From Brugia malayi (taxonomy: Eukaryota; Nematoda; Chromadorea; Rhabditida; Onchocercidae): a DNA stretch of 64,000 bases. The translations under genes were made by a program, and so were the position numbers. Below, one piece after another: positions 1 through 13,082 of this stretch (position 1 is the stretch's first letter; every line of letters starts with the position of its first letter). The stretch covers positions 13,040,501-13,104,500 of the forward strand of contig NW_025062476.1 of NCBI RefSeq assembly GCF_000002995.4. Reading direction: 5' to 3'. The notes below the pieces were generated by a model. It saw only the letters and a list, made by a program, of their open reading frames with translations. It was not told the DNA's origin and did not search any database.

Positions 1-120
1 TCCATAGCCACCCTCACCAATAACTGATATTAATTTGTATGCCTTATTTCGAGCTGATAATACAATATCATCAATAGAAGGTAATCGATCATTATCTGAG
101 GTTATTTGTTCCTTATCCAT
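1..120 (-). CDS. N-terminus of a protein kinase (partial, runs off left edge)
   Basis: An open frame starts with ATG at 120 and stays open for 40 codons to the window edge. The last residues read K-L-I-S-V-I-G-E-G-G-Y-G. This is the first beta strand plus glycine-rich loop (GxGGxG) of a eukaryotic protein kinase ATP-binding site, preceded by about 28 acidic/polar residues. The position of the loop near residue 35 means the catalytic domain begins almost at the N terminus, as in small casein-kinase-1/TTBK-like kinases, which are numerous in nematodes. The subfamily is an inference from the loop alone. The remaining domain lies outside the window, so activity cannot be judged. A later intron boundary could also fall close to position 1. 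Confidence 0.62.
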   Translation of the reverse strand, partial: MDKEQITSDNDRLPSIDDIVLSARNKAYKLISVIGEGGYG

Positions 121-3087
121 TTGTAATTAAATTTTACTTCCACTTAAATTTCATTCATACACTTTGACAACATTTCAAAATGTAACAGAAATTGATTACA
201 CAATTTTTTATGTACTCTTAAAAAATGATCACATTTACTACATTTTTTCTTTTATTTGAATCATATTAAAATTAAATTTGCATATATGTATATTTATTTA
301 TATTTACAGCAATCATATGCAAATTATTTTTTTTTTTTTTGCAAATGTTACACATTTCAAAACTATTTCCCAAATAATGAAAATTAAAAAAAAAAAAATA
401 TTTTTGTAAATAATATCATACTTTGAAAAGATTATCATGTATTTGCATTTATATATTGCAAATATTTTTGCGTGCAAATATTTGTGCAAATTTTGCTCAT
501 CTAATTAATTACAGAAATAATCATAAATTACAGAAAAAAAAGTAATCATAATCGTAAACTCATTCTATTTTAATTAATTACTAGAGTTCGGAACTGAATG
601 TTTAAAATTTATCATAATTTCTTATTGCAATTATTACAGATATTAAAAATTTTAATCGCTATCTGTTAATACAAATTTTATTATCACAAATAATATTTGG
701 ATTATGCATCGAAAAAGTAATATAATTATTCCTAAATGTTTATATGTGCAATATTTAGCATTCAGTAAGAATTAGATAATTAAGATTTTATTATTATTTG
801 TCGATATATGCGTGTATTTTCTATTTTATTCATTTATTTATACTTAATTATTTGTTTATTTATTATTCTACTTATTTATTTATTTAAGTAATATAGTTTA
901 GTTTTAGCATTTATTTTTAGATGACGAATTAAAGCTGCTTTTTTAGAAAAAACAAAAAACAAAAAACAAAGAAAAAGAAATAAAGCCCTTCTTTCTTATT
1001 TCATTTTAAATTAATGCATAGATTTTTTTCTCTTTTTTTTTGAATGAAGTAACAATATTTTTGGTTGAAAAATTTAATAACTTATACTTTCATCATTAAA
1101 AGTTTTTATAATTTAATAAATTATACTTTTAAAAGTATAATTTATATTTAAAAGCATCTTTTAATGACTAATTATATTCCGACATATTTTAACTGCTAAG
1201 TGTTACATTAATTAATCAATTAATTTATTTATTCCTTTTAATTATATGAGAAAGATAAATAAATGTAAAAGTATTCAAACGATTAATTACAATGATAAAT
1301 AGTTAAATTTGAATTTATAATGCATTTTATTTACACTTTAATATAATACATTATTGAGAAAAATGAAATTAGGAGAAAATGTCAAAACTAATATATTATC
1401 ACACTAATTAAAAAAAAAAAACGAAGAACTGTTACAAAATTAATAATTTTTTCTTTTGAACCCCTTCTTTTTTTTTTTTTCTTTTAAATTAATAAATCTT
1501 ATTTTACTGCTCTCCCATTATTTTATCATTTTTGAAAAAGTTTTACCTGTGTTTTAGGATACATTAACGGAAAATGTTACACCTTATTTGTCCTCATTTT
1601 ACATTAAAATTTTTACAAGATATGGTTCATGTAGAATGAAAAAAAAAACCACAAAAAAGGAAAAGGCAGAAAAAAAATCGAAAAAAATAATTTAAATGGA
1701 TCAAAACTGGATCATTTCATTAATTTTACATTGCTGTTTTTTTCATACTTTGTGATTTTTTACTTTTATTTTTAAAATAAGTAGTACTAAGTACCATGAA
1801 GTACTGCGAAGTACCTGATTCATTGTTTTATTTAGTCTCATCAATTCATTATCCATTAAAACTTGTTTATACTACTACAAAAACTGTATGTTATGGAGGT
1901 AATTTGACCAGTTTGTAGTTTTTTTTTTTTTTAATAAATTTTTATTTAAAAACAATTTTCACACTTTATTGCAAATTTTCATTTCTTCTTATTTCTTTTC
2001 TTATTTCGCCGTTCAATTTAATTCTTATTGTCTTATTTTGCAGTAATATTTTGCGTTAATTTCATTTGCAAATTTTTATTTTAATAATTTATTCACCAAA
2101 ATTCTTAGTTTTTTATTTCCATTACTTTTGTGAATTTTTTCTTTTTGTAAAATAATTGTGCAAAAATAAGAAAACAAATTGTTATGTGTCATTTAGCATT
2201 ATTTAATAATTTAAAGCAAAAAAAAAAAAAAAAAAAAATTGAAAAGAAGTGGGAAAAAAATGATGATAATTAAAATTTAAAATTGCTGAATGAAATTTTT
2301 CTATAATTTCTATTTTATCATTCTTTCTTTTTTTTTTTTTTTTTGCCAATTATTGTTAGCAATATTTATTAAACAGGTCTTTCAAATGAATCATCATAAT
2401 TTTTAGAGTCGAACTATGCTATAACATTGAAATTCAATCATTTTATTTGATAAAACTTTTCAGCCTTATATAATCCATTTAATGCATATCTTTTTGCTAA
2501 AAAAAAAAGAAAAAAAGTATTTATTTTATCAAATTAAAATTAAAATTTTTCAAAACATAAGTTGTAATTTTTATAAATATGCAAATTTTTTTCCTCTAAA
2601 AAAAAACAAAAAGGAAAAAAGCGATATGTTTTTATGAAACTTTTAGACAAAATTCGTTTGATGTACGATTTCACCTGTGCAAAGTTTGCAAAATTGGATG
2701 TCCATTCTTCATTTTCAAAATATCTTATCGGACGACCCAGAAATCATTCACTAAATTATCAATAAATACCAATGCCAACTTCTATTAAAATCGAATAATA
2801 TTTTACTATTATTAGAGCCTAATTTATTATTTATTTAATGATTAGAAAATTTTCTCTTTTTCTTATGCATTAAAACAAAATTTAAATTTAAATATTTATA
2901 GGAGAATTATGGCTAAAATAAAAGTAATTATAACTCAATTATGTTTATGTTTATTTAATTGAATGCATTTATTTTGTTTATCAAATGTATATTATTCATT
3001 TGGATGAAATAATTGCTAAATTATTTCTCATCTTTTTTTATTTTATTTATTTATTTATTTTTTTAAATTTCATTATCAAATTGGACA
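121..3087. other. Intergenic, A/T-rich, no gene seen
   Basis: This is the divergent intergenic region between the kinase fragment (minus) and the hydrolase (plus). It is dominated by A and T runs and short ATTT repeats. A small cluster of near-repeats of AGTAC(C/T) lies at about 1783-1815. No coding region or RNA gene was recognised. Promoters of both flanking genes must lie here, but no specific element could be supported. Confidence 0.5.
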
Positions 3088-5800
3088 ATGCCAATTGATC
3101 TTACGGAATTCACCGATGATACTAATAATGAAAAAGATTCAATATGTGAAATTATGGAATCAATTACGACAATCGATGAACAGAAGATAGGATATTGTAG
3201 ATATGGTCGAGGAGAGCATAATATGTTATTTATTTGTGGTGGTGTTGGTAAGAAATTCATTTCTTTTTTTATTTATTTATTATTTACTTTGTTCGCTTTG
3301 TTTTTGTTTACTAAAGAATTAAATTTTTTTTTTTTTTGAAACTTTAATTGGTAAAGTTTGTTTTTTTTTTTCCTTTTTCTTTAAATATTAAAAGTACTCT
3401 GGTTTTCTTATTATATTTAGCCTTGATTAAATAAATTTGAGAAATGAATTTAAAAATACTAATGAATTATTGGTTTAGTTTTATTGTAAATTAATGAACT
3501 AAGTAATTAAGGAAATGACAACATTTTTTTTTTTTGTGGGATATTAATAGTTATAAATAATTGAGAGAGCGAAATTTGCAAAGTTTAAAGAGAAGCAAAA
3601 AAAGAAAAAAAAAAGCAATGAGTAATTTTAATTTCAGGTTGTTATAAGAAGGACTTTCCGGAAAAAGTATTAAATGCTTTTAATCCGAAGTTTTGTTCTA
3701 TAGTTTGTATTGATCCACCTGGCTACGGTACCAGTCGTCCACCAAACAGGTATATTCATATCACATAACTCTTTTTTTTTTTTTTTTTTTAAGCAAATAT
3801 TTGATGATAACCTGTTTAATAACTTAAATCTTAAAAACTATCGTTTTGATTAATTTACCATATAAAAACAAAATTTTTTTTTGCATTTTCAGCAAACTAC
3901 AAATAATTGTGAAGAATTGATATTTTTATAAACTCAAAATTTTTCATTCATTTTTTTTTTTTTTTTAAGGCGACAAGAAGTGAATCGATGCATGAAAGAT
4001 GCACCTTTCTGTATTAAACTTATGCAGGTTTTTTCATAAATTTTATTTGACTTTTTTAAAAAAAACTGCAATAATTATTTTATAAAATTGTCTCATAAAA
4101 AAAAATCAAAAATTTTGCATTAGAAAAATATTAGAAGACTAAAAATGAATTTTTTAATTTTGTAGTGCAATTTATTTTCCATTCTTTTATCACAAATATC
4201 ACTGTGTGAAATATCATTAACAGATTTTATTGGTACTATAAAGGTTCACTGTTTAATTAAAATCAATAATTGAGTGAATTTATAAATATTATGTATTTAT
4301 AAATGTAAATAATTATAAATAGAAATAATTAAAAATTGTAAATAATAAAAATTTGTTAAATTAGTATTTTTTCTGGAAAATTTTATTGAAATTTGAGTTT
4401 TATAATTTAATAAACGTTTACATTTTTTTTTTCTTTTTTTTTGATTATAGATAAATAATAATAAGCATTAAAATTCGATGTATTTTTCTTTTCTATTTTC
4501 AGCAATTAAATTTAACACCTTTCACAGTATTGGGTTGGAGTGAAGGTTGTCGCACAGCAATTCACGTAGCTGCACGTGGTAAACAACTTGTTAACAATAT
4601 GATATTACTTTCTGCAGCTACACGTATTGATTCACGTGCTGCACGTGTCACTTATGGTATAAATTATCTTAGCTTTTCATTTTTTTTAGCTAAAATTTCT
4701 TCGTTATTTTCTTGGAAACTAATCAAATAATAATAATAATAATAATAATAATTTTATGTTTAAATGGAGGTCACAGTTAAATCTTTTTTTTTATTCACAT
4801 TTTAATTTAATTAAATTTTTTTTTTCAAAACGGTTGATTGGAATATAAATTTTCAGGTATGCGTAATACAGATCAATGGTTACCGGATACTATGAAAGCA
4901 TTTTTGCCTTATTATCCGGAAGAATTCGTAAAAAAACAATGGACAGATTTATGTAATGTAATTCAACAGTAAGTAATTTAGCGATAGTATTACTTATCAA
5001 AAATTAGAATTTATAAATTACGAATTTTTCTTTTATCTAAAAATGATAAAAATAGAATGTTTGCCTAAAGTAAAAATAAATAATAATGTTATGAATTGAT
5101 TTTAAATAAATTCTTTTTTAACTTTCTCTTTCATCGACATATTTTTTTTTTTAAAAACTACTACTTTCATTTCAAATAACCATATTTATTCACCGTTAAA
5201 CTGTAAAATTAATTCATAACATTATTATTTGAATAGTGATATTTGCTTTTTTTTTTTTTTTTTTTAATTTTCAGAGTTTATGATTTACTTGGTGGACGTT
5301 TTCCATCAGATTACATTCTACCAAGTTTAAAAATTCCTGTACTTGTTCTAAATGGTGGCATGGATAGATTTTGTAACGATCCGAAATATTTTGCAACCGT
5401 TATTCCCAATTGCAAGTATAATTTTTTTTTCTGCATTTAAAAAACTTAAAAATTTCCATTCCTTATACTAAAATATTGATATGCTATAATAATATTTAAT
5501 GCTTCCATTTAAATTTTATTTATTATATTTATCATTTGTTTTTGTTTACATACTATAATTTGTCTTCAGCATATTACAATTTGTTTTTTAATTTATTTTT
5601 TTATTTGTTTTTATTCATTTCTTAATCAAACTGATTTATGCATACACAAAGAATTTCTCAGATTTATGGTCATTCTTTTTTTTAGACTTGATGGTCATTT
5701 TCTTGGTGGTCATGATTTTCACATTAAATATCCACGATGGTTCGCAGATCATGTTTCAACATTCCTTAAGGAATCCGGAAATCATTGTCCGACCAATTAA
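3088..5800 (+). CDS. Alpha/beta hydrolase, BPHL (valacyclovir hydrolase)-like, 7 exons
   Basis: Exons by splice sites and phase: 3088-3247, 3638-3749, 3970-4027, 4503-4656, 4857-4968, 5275-5415, 5686-5800. The sum is 852 nt, giving 283 aa. The nucleophile elbow is G-W-S-E-G in exon 4 (fits GxSxG). The acid is probably the Asp of N-G-G-M-D-R in exon 6, and the His is G-G-H-D-F-H in exon 7, so a full Ser-Asp-His triad is present. The exon 2 motif D-P-P-G-Y-G-T-S-R matches the oxyanion-side loop of BPHL-type hydrolases. Length is close to the family norm (about 270-290 aa). BPHL enzymes hydrolyse alpha-amino acid esters and homocysteine thiolactone; the substrate here is not shown. The start is the first ATG of exon 1, and no clear mitochondrial leader is visible. 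A likely poly(A) signal AATAAA lies near 5833. The duplicated receptor region begins just after this gene. Confidence 0.9.
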
Positions 5801-7088
5801 TGCTAATGAAATTTAAATTTTAATTCGAGCACAATAAAATGGAATAAATTGTCTTTTTTCTTAGCTTTGATCTTTTGTTTATGTTTTTTTTTTTTTTTTT
5901 TTTCACTTTACTATCCTATTTAGTTTTCATCAACGAATAAAGTATAAATTATAATAACTTTATAAAACTACTTTAAAAATTATACATGGATGATCATTGA
6001 TTTGCTTAAAAAATTTTCAATTCTCGAGCAAATTTCAGATTTTAATTAGTGCTTTTTGCGTTACAATTTGATAGATTTTTTTTTTGTTAATTTATAGTTT
6101 GAAACCTGGCAATAATAACTTGCTAACTGATATGATATGATATTATATCAGATATGCTGTAATATGATAGTTACTAAAACAACTTCCCTTTGTGTTATTT
6201 CATCAAAATTATTTATACTTTAGCGATTCCTTGCAAAGTTTTTTTTTTTTTGTATTTAACATATTTAGTTAAGTTTTATGTAAATAAATTTCATTCTTTT
6301 AATTTGTATTAAATTAAGCATTTAAATTTTGAAAATAACATATATGGCAAAGCGCTTAGTACACGCAATTGTTTATTACCAATTAAAATTATTTCTACCA
6401 AATGAATAAATGATATATGAAAAAAGAAAATGACAAATTACACATAATTGTTTTTTACAATCATATTAATAATAGCAAAATATGTGAATAATTAATACTT
6501 CAGATAAAAATTATCTTTTTAAAAACCAAAAAATAACAAATATTGATAACTTTTATTTTGATTTAATGATTTAATCCATAGTATTTGAAATTTCCTTCAT
6601 TTTCTTGTAGATATCAGTGAATTATTATCAGTTATTGATATTGATAATAATGTTCCATACTTTAAATATCTTAGGAAAATCGAATAAATATATTTAATAG
6701 TAATAATCGGAATTGTATGTTGCATTAATAATGATGAGTTAAGCAAAATAATATCGACAAAAATTTTACGCTTAATTATTTAAGCCATTGGAAAGAACCA
6801 TATTATCAGCTGCTAATTTAGCTGGTTGAAAATATGCAGCAAATTCTAAGAAAAAAAAATCCCTGAAATTTAAGTATAATCAAGATCACGTCTAATTATC
6901 AAATTCAATTCTCGAATTACTTATTATGCTTTATTAGCATAGCAATTTACTCAAGTAAAATATTTTAAGCTTGTAGATTCATTCTGATAAAATCATAAAT
7001 TCAAACAATGATTATATTTTTTTTTTTTTTAGACATGTTGATCTTTGAAATGCTGATCTCTTAACTCCACGAATTGATCGTTTAAATG
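5801..7088. repeat. 3' flank of receptor A, duplicated at 31430-32690
   Basis: No gene is seen. From about 5890 the sequence is recognisably the same as the 3' flank of receptor C. Shared stretches include 'ataataactttataa', 'tcgagcaaatttcaga' (6025/31575) and 'agctgctaa' (6810/32520). This shows that the duplicated unit includes at least 1.2 kb beyond the receptor stop codon. The left border of the duplication lies within about 100 bp of the hydrolase poly(A) region. Confidence 0.65.
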
Positions 7089-9192
7089 TTAATTTCTTAA
7101 CTGCAAGAAGTAATGTTTTAAAATTCTACGAGCTCGATTGTTGCAGAGGAAATAAACAGTGGGTAATGCAGCATAAATGAAGATAATATAACAATTAATG
7201 AAAATTCTTAATGGAATAAGAGCTCTTTCACCAAATATTTTAATTATAAACGGTGGTAAAAAATAAAAAAGAATAAAATTCATTTCAAATATTCCACATG
7301 TCAATGCTGCTTGAATTAGCATAGATCGCTCATAACCACCATTTTTCGTCACATTCAGTTTACGTTTCATTGATATTACCAAGTCATCTAAATAATCTTA
7401 GCTAATTTAAAATGTACACTTGAAAACTTAAAATTTATGATGGAAATTTTCCGGAAACATTTTTTAATATATTTAAATATAAGCAAATGCGTACCTTGAT
7501 TATAATGAATCTTTGATGCAAGTTGACGTTTACAACGTATACTGTAGAACATTACAATGTACATGATAAACATTGCAATTGGTGGAAATGATGACCATAT
7601 GTAATGAACACTGAAAGTTTGTTAAATAAATTAGCAATGAAAATTTTTTCATTTTCCCTATACCTATTGTAATATGAAAATTTGTTGTTTACCAGATTTC
7701 ATATGATATTTTAATGAATTAGTTAGTATTTTTTGGAGTAATACAAATACAAAAAGTTATAATTTGAAATTTCAAATTTTAATATTTATTAAAGCTAAAA
7801 GAATAAAACAACACATGAGGTTTAACCCCATAGATACTGAATTTGGCCGTTTTCTGCAATTCCTTATCCAGCACAGATTCGAAATGTGAAAGCTTTTAAT
7901 GCAAAAATGAAAGTCAATAGTTGATAATACTGCAAATTTAATCTTCATTATAGATAATAAATGAATAAGTTTCACATTATATTTAATGCAGAATTTACTG
8001 GTAACAAAGTATTCAGAATGGATAAGTACAAATAAATTTTGATATTTATGAATTAATTTATAGCTGATAAAATTATATATACTTTCAACATCTAATGCTT
8101 ATGATTTTTTGCCAGAACTTGATCTTAGTTACTGTAGCAAAATGAGATTATAAATTGTTATCAAAAATTAATTATTCTTAGAAATGCTTTATTATTTAAG
8201 AAATATCAATGAATCATATACCTAAAGTTGACAACCAAACGAGAATGATTAGAAAATATAATCTTGTTGATTCGAAAAATACACTGTATTTCGGTAAAAC
8301 TAACACCACAAAACGATTCACTGTTAGTAGAAATGAAAAATTAAGTATAGCGAAAAGTGAAAAATTATTAAAAGATGAGAATGTATAATTAATCCATATT
8401 GTTTGATTCACTGCAAATGAAATTAATTTAAAAAAAATTTTTTAAATATTACAGTAGGATTAGTCTAGCTGTCATATATTTTAAAGCAGTACAAAAAAAA
8501 ATTTTTGACATACCTTAAAGAGTTAACCATTGATGTAGACTTCTACACTGTAAATTTATTAGATACTGATGAAAATTCAAGTGTGTATTTTATCATAGCA
8601 AAATTTATCAGTGAGAAAAAACTCACTATCTGTTTTATTGGGCAAGAATAGCGGCAAGTTTTTGATTACTGATATCAATTAAAAGTTAATATCTTAAAAA
8701 CTGTTTGCTGTTTGCCATTTTCAATCTTCTAAATAATTATCAATGATTAGGGAATAATATCTGGTTCCCTTCTTCTACATGATTATCAGTGAATGATAAT
8801 GAATTAACAGTTAGGGAATGTTATCTGGAAGAGAGCGGAGAGATGAGATAAAAATAAAACAAACCGAATAGATTATTTTTAGTTCGTAATATCACTGGTA
8901 AAACAACAATCACTTGAAGAAGAAGTGCTGTAAAATTGCAAATGATTATCTGTGATGAGATAAGAATAAATTCACGACTGTAATGATTGTCTTGTCTGCG
9001 ATAGAATACGATTGCCATCAATGTATTAATGATAAAACCGTAAACCAAGAGGACAATAAATAGCAAAAATGCTATGTATTTCGTAAATTTGTAATTCTCA
9101 TCTCTTATGTTAGCTTCAGATGTCGTATTTCTTTCTTGACAGGTTGATGATAATACCAGCAGTAGTATAATTATACAGTAGGAATGTGCCAT
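7089..9192 (-). CDS. Seven-transmembrane chemoreceptor, Srx-like, copy A (intact, 5 exons)
   Basis: Exons on the minus strand: 9192-8865, 8410-8222, 7929-7827, 7610-7495, 7387-7089. Phases agree throughout, giving 1035 nt and 344 aa. Residues 1-18 form a hydrophobic signal peptide-like segment. An N-glycosylation site N-T-T follows at 22, and a conserved I-R-D-E-N precedes TM1 (about 40-64). TM2 is about 75-101. TM3 ends with N-R-F (141-143) in the DRY position, and TM4 starts near 160. TM6 follows E-R-S-M-L-I-Q, and TM7 carries L-P-T-V-Y-F in place of NPxxY. N-R-F and the E-R-x-x-x-x-Q motif suit the nematode Srx class, but the subfamily is inferred. Such receptors sit in sensory neuron cilia. 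Copy A stops about 28 codons earlier than copy C, whose tail continues. The start is the ATG placed identically in all copies. Confidence 0.8.
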
Positions 9193-9645
9193 TTTATTAA
9201 TCAGTAGTCTTTCCTATCAAGAATGAATTGAAATTCAATCATAAAACTTTAGCACAGTAGGAAGAGATGATTTTTAACTAGCTAATATATAAGCTGATGT
9301 TACAAATTGAGATTGAAATTCTGAAACAGATCGATTGTATAAAAATGTAATAATACTTAAAAGCAATTATAATTTGACTACAAAATGAATTTTTTTGTTT
9401 GAAATTGTCATTTTCAACATCATCTTCATTTTGTGGTACTTGCTGAATTTAATTTGAGAAACATAAAGTGACTTTTTCGTTTTAACTTGTTTAATTGATA
9501 ATTGATAAGCATCTTTATTATGTAATGATCAACTATATGTGAGATATAAAGTAAAATAAATTTTAAAAAAATTTACGGTGGAAATTAAAATGACTAAGAA
9601 ATTCACTGCTCTCATACTATTGAATCTTTTTAATATATAACTTAC
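9193..9645 (-). promoter_or_regulatory. Upstream region of receptor A with conserved family block
   Basis: About 170 bp upstream of the A start, at roughly 9360-9425, the minus strand carries a degraded copy of the block found upstream of the other receptors. Recognisable parts are ATGACAnTT followed by TCATTT(C/T)GTAGTCAAATTA. The recurrence at a similar distance suggests either a promoter element or the remnant of an upstream exon. Function is not shown. Confidence 0.45.
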
Positions 9646-9742
9646 CAACAACATTGTAAAACAAGAGGAAAGTGAAAAGCAGAATTGTTTCATATTTTAT
9701 AGCCTCCTGCATCTCGTCTATCATATCAAATACATTTGTCAT
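9646..9742 (-). pseudogene. Relic of receptor exon 1 (upstream of A)
   Basis: Minus-strand sequence starting at ATG 9742 encodes T-N-V-F-D, then D-E-x-Q-E-A-I-K-Y and a hydrophobic L-L-F-T-F-L-L-F-Y. This matches residues around the IRDEN motif and TM1 of the receptors, and ends at a GTAAG donor-like site. The signal-peptide part is lost and no downstream exons were found. Its counterpart in the second duplicated unit is the fragment at 36331-36537, in the same relative position upstream of copy C. Confidence 0.55.
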
Positions 9743-12400
9743 TTTATTTCCTGATAAAGGATAATATCCGGAACAACACAATTATATAGCAAGAATTATA
9801 CAATTATATAGTATATTGTATCACCTTATTAATCATTAATCTTTGTTTCCATCACAAACCTCAGTGATATGAGAACAAAGGAAATCAGCTGACTGAAATA
9901 CAAACTAGTAAAAGTTGCGATTTATAATTTTAAAGTAGTAAATGCACACCGATGGGTACGGTATTTGTTTATGAAAAGATTGTAATTTGATTATGAAATG
10001 AGTTCTTTTCTTTCAATCTTTCAACCTTCATGAAACTCAATCTTTCAACCTTCATGAAAACTACAAATATTGCTATCGTCATTGCTTACATTAATAGCAT
10101 CAAATGCTTTGAAGTTTTTGAGCTTTATTTTCAAGTTATGAATTCATTAATCAGTTAATTCAGTTTTTACGTCAATTATATTCTTTTGTGTAAAACTTTC
10201 TGAAGCAATCAACTAATTAAGGTAATATAAGCAAAATACATTGAAAACAATTAGCCAAATGCGATGTAAAAGAGGTAGTTAATTTGATGCTTAAAATAAT
10301 ATGTTTGAAAAGATTTTTGGTAATATCATTGAGAACTAAAATTTGACTGATTTATAAACCTGAAACCATTCCTGAAACATAACCATTCCTAATGCTATGA
10401 AATTGTTTCGTCCATATTTTCAATCTTTTAAATTAAAGCATACTATATGACTCTCTTCAAGCTTCTAGCATATATCATGATGATTGATCAATCTTTTTAC
10501 GATAACTTATATGATTGAAAAAATATCAATTCAATTTCAATTTTGTCTTCTATTCATTATCGCTATTGATCCTTAATTAGGTTAAACTGTTTTGATAAAT
10601 ATATTTCAGATATTTATATAATAATACATCAGTGACATCAGATAAAAATTAAACTAATAAAACTGACTGAAATTAATCGCAATAAATCAAGATGTATCTC
10701 AAGCAGAGACTTAACGATTAATTAACTGATTTGCGTAATGATAAGTGATAACAGGAACTGAATGCTTCCCGTGTGTTATTGCATGTTACTATCATTCTTG
10801 CAATTTTGCTGGAATAGAAAGATAGATTAATGATCCTCTCTCTCTCTCTCTCTCTCTCCCTGCAAATCACATGATATTAAAGGAAGGACATTTATTGTAA
10901 TATGAACCGGAGAGAAATGATGGAGGGAATGGGTAACGGAGAATTCCTTGAGAGAGTGATTGTTGTTGGAAAGAAGAAACAATCACTTCTAGATCATTCT
11001 AGTAGTTTTTTGGGAGATATTTGCAGATTATTTGTACATATATTTATTCGATATGTCACATGTATAGGTAAGACCATTTAGATCTTTTTCCTTTCTCACT
11101 ATTTTTAAATGTTTTTAGAGTAACATAGTGATTTCAGGTTAGGAAATAGCTGGGATCACTGAAATATAATTATTGTGACAAGATAAAGTTGCATCAGAGA
11201 GATAGTTAATTTAGCATGCAAAACTTGTCATTGGATAAGCTCGTATCATTGTTTGTTTATGTTTTTTTTTTTTTCGATTCAATTTTAATAACTAACGTTT
11301 TACGAAGCCTTTTAAATGATGGAAGCACCGGAATTGAATCCATTAGCAATCAAACTATTTCGGAAAAAACTTACGTGTCAACGCTTATTCCATCAGGAAA
11401 TGAGTTAAATGCGTATGAAATCCACTGCTAATAGTAATAATGATAACCGTACAGTAGTGCTAAGGTTCAGGAATGGTAGAAATCTTTAGCTGTTACTTGC
11501 CAATAGATCATTATTTAAACTCATATTTCTTATTGATTTTAAAAGCATTACATCAGGCTGGTAATTCCGGACTGCATCGTTTAATACATAGATCTGTTTT
11601 TATTACTACAAAAAAGCCATTTGATCAGTGTTTGATCTTTTAATTTTTGAATCTCTATTGATTATTTTGAATATGTTCATAAGAGGACAGCACATTGGAT
11701 GAAAATATTGTATGCTAGTAGAACAAATTATCATAATGATTACATCTTAATTCCTCTAAATTGTTCATTACATGTCAGAGAGACAGTATCAAACGGGTAT
11801 GATGAGCTCATATATGTAGGCGGAAAAATAGATATTGATAACAATTGTTATCTATTTCAATCAAAATTTCTACAAATCCTCCTCACAGGTATTACTAACA
11901 GTGTTGTTTCTTGAACATTACTAAAACTCTGAGAACCATTTTTGTGAATTTTCAAACCATATCACTTCTTAATCAAAAATAAAATTGTTACAAGTGCAAA
12001 AAATAAAACTGTGTCAACAGAAATCAGGACAGCTAGTTTCAGAAAATAACACTTCCTGTCATGACGATAAAAATAATGGAAAGGAAAGCAGATCCAAAAT
12101 TCTTACAATTAATGTGTATAAAAAGAAAATTTGTGCATTAAATGGTGTGTCTTGATCTATACATGTCACATGTAGAATAAGAAATAAATGTTGAAATAAA
12201 AACTAAACTTTTCATATTCGTTCAGAACGAAAACAACAACTGGTAAATTCCGGGAATCCTCAGGTATCTCCCAGAAAACTAAAGGAATGATTTAGGATTG
12301 CTTTCTCGACTAACCAAAAAGAAAACGATTACAAGTACAGAACGAACCCTCCTTTCCAATAATCAATCATAAGATCAAGGAAGATCAAGAAATCTTCCAT
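9743..12400. other. Receptor-unit flank and unassigned sequence
   Basis: From about 9960 to 10730 there are degraded repeats of the receptor flanking unit, for example 'atcatgatgattgatcaatc' near 10475, which also appear near 21230, 37580 and 42160. A CT microsatellite lies at about 10837-10860. From 10860 to 12400 two short open frames (11216-11431 and 11699-11914) have no recognisable motifs and no splice context, so I do not call genes there. Confidence 0.4.
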
Positions 12401-13082
12401 CTCCCCCTCCCTCCATTTATCTTCGGGTCACATTACAGTTAACTACTCTTCCTTCACAGAAATATGTAGGTAGTTGGTTGGCAGAAAGAGTGAGAATTAA
12501 CTTATCTTTTCATTTCAGCAAAAACTGCAAAAATGAAAAGAACACGTGACAGGTACTTGGTTTCTGTCATCTTCTATTACATAAATTCAACACAAATGAG
12601 TTCATCCCACATTCAAATCAACTTGTTTTATATAGTCAATCGATTAGTCTCAGGTTGGAATGCAATTTCAGCTCCAATGCATTTATTGCGATTGATTTGC
12701 TGACTTATTTCTTTAATTTCCACTCCTTTTGCACTTTTGGAAATTGAATGATGGAAATGATTTATTGGATTGTTAGATTAACGAATTCTTGATTATTTCA
12801 TTGCTTCTTCTTACACTACCCCAATTCCTTTCTCACAGCGATGAAAACTGAGATAGTTCATTTTGCCTCTTTAGTTCTTTTCTCGATATCTTGAAAGTTA
12901 ATACAACAATGAACTCAACAATTACACAATTCCATAAGACAATATCAGTAACAAAAAGCGATAGCTTTAAACAAAGAGGACTACTGTCCCTTTGTTCCCA
13001 CTCGCGACAGTGTCAAAGTAAGATAAGATAACTGCGCCTGCGCTTCATGAGCCTATCTCTAGTGGGCACATTTCCCACACTA

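Noticed and set aside
11216..11914. Two short open frames as genes
   Set aside because: No recognisable motif, no convincing splice context, and each contains ordinary A/T-rich low-complexity translation.
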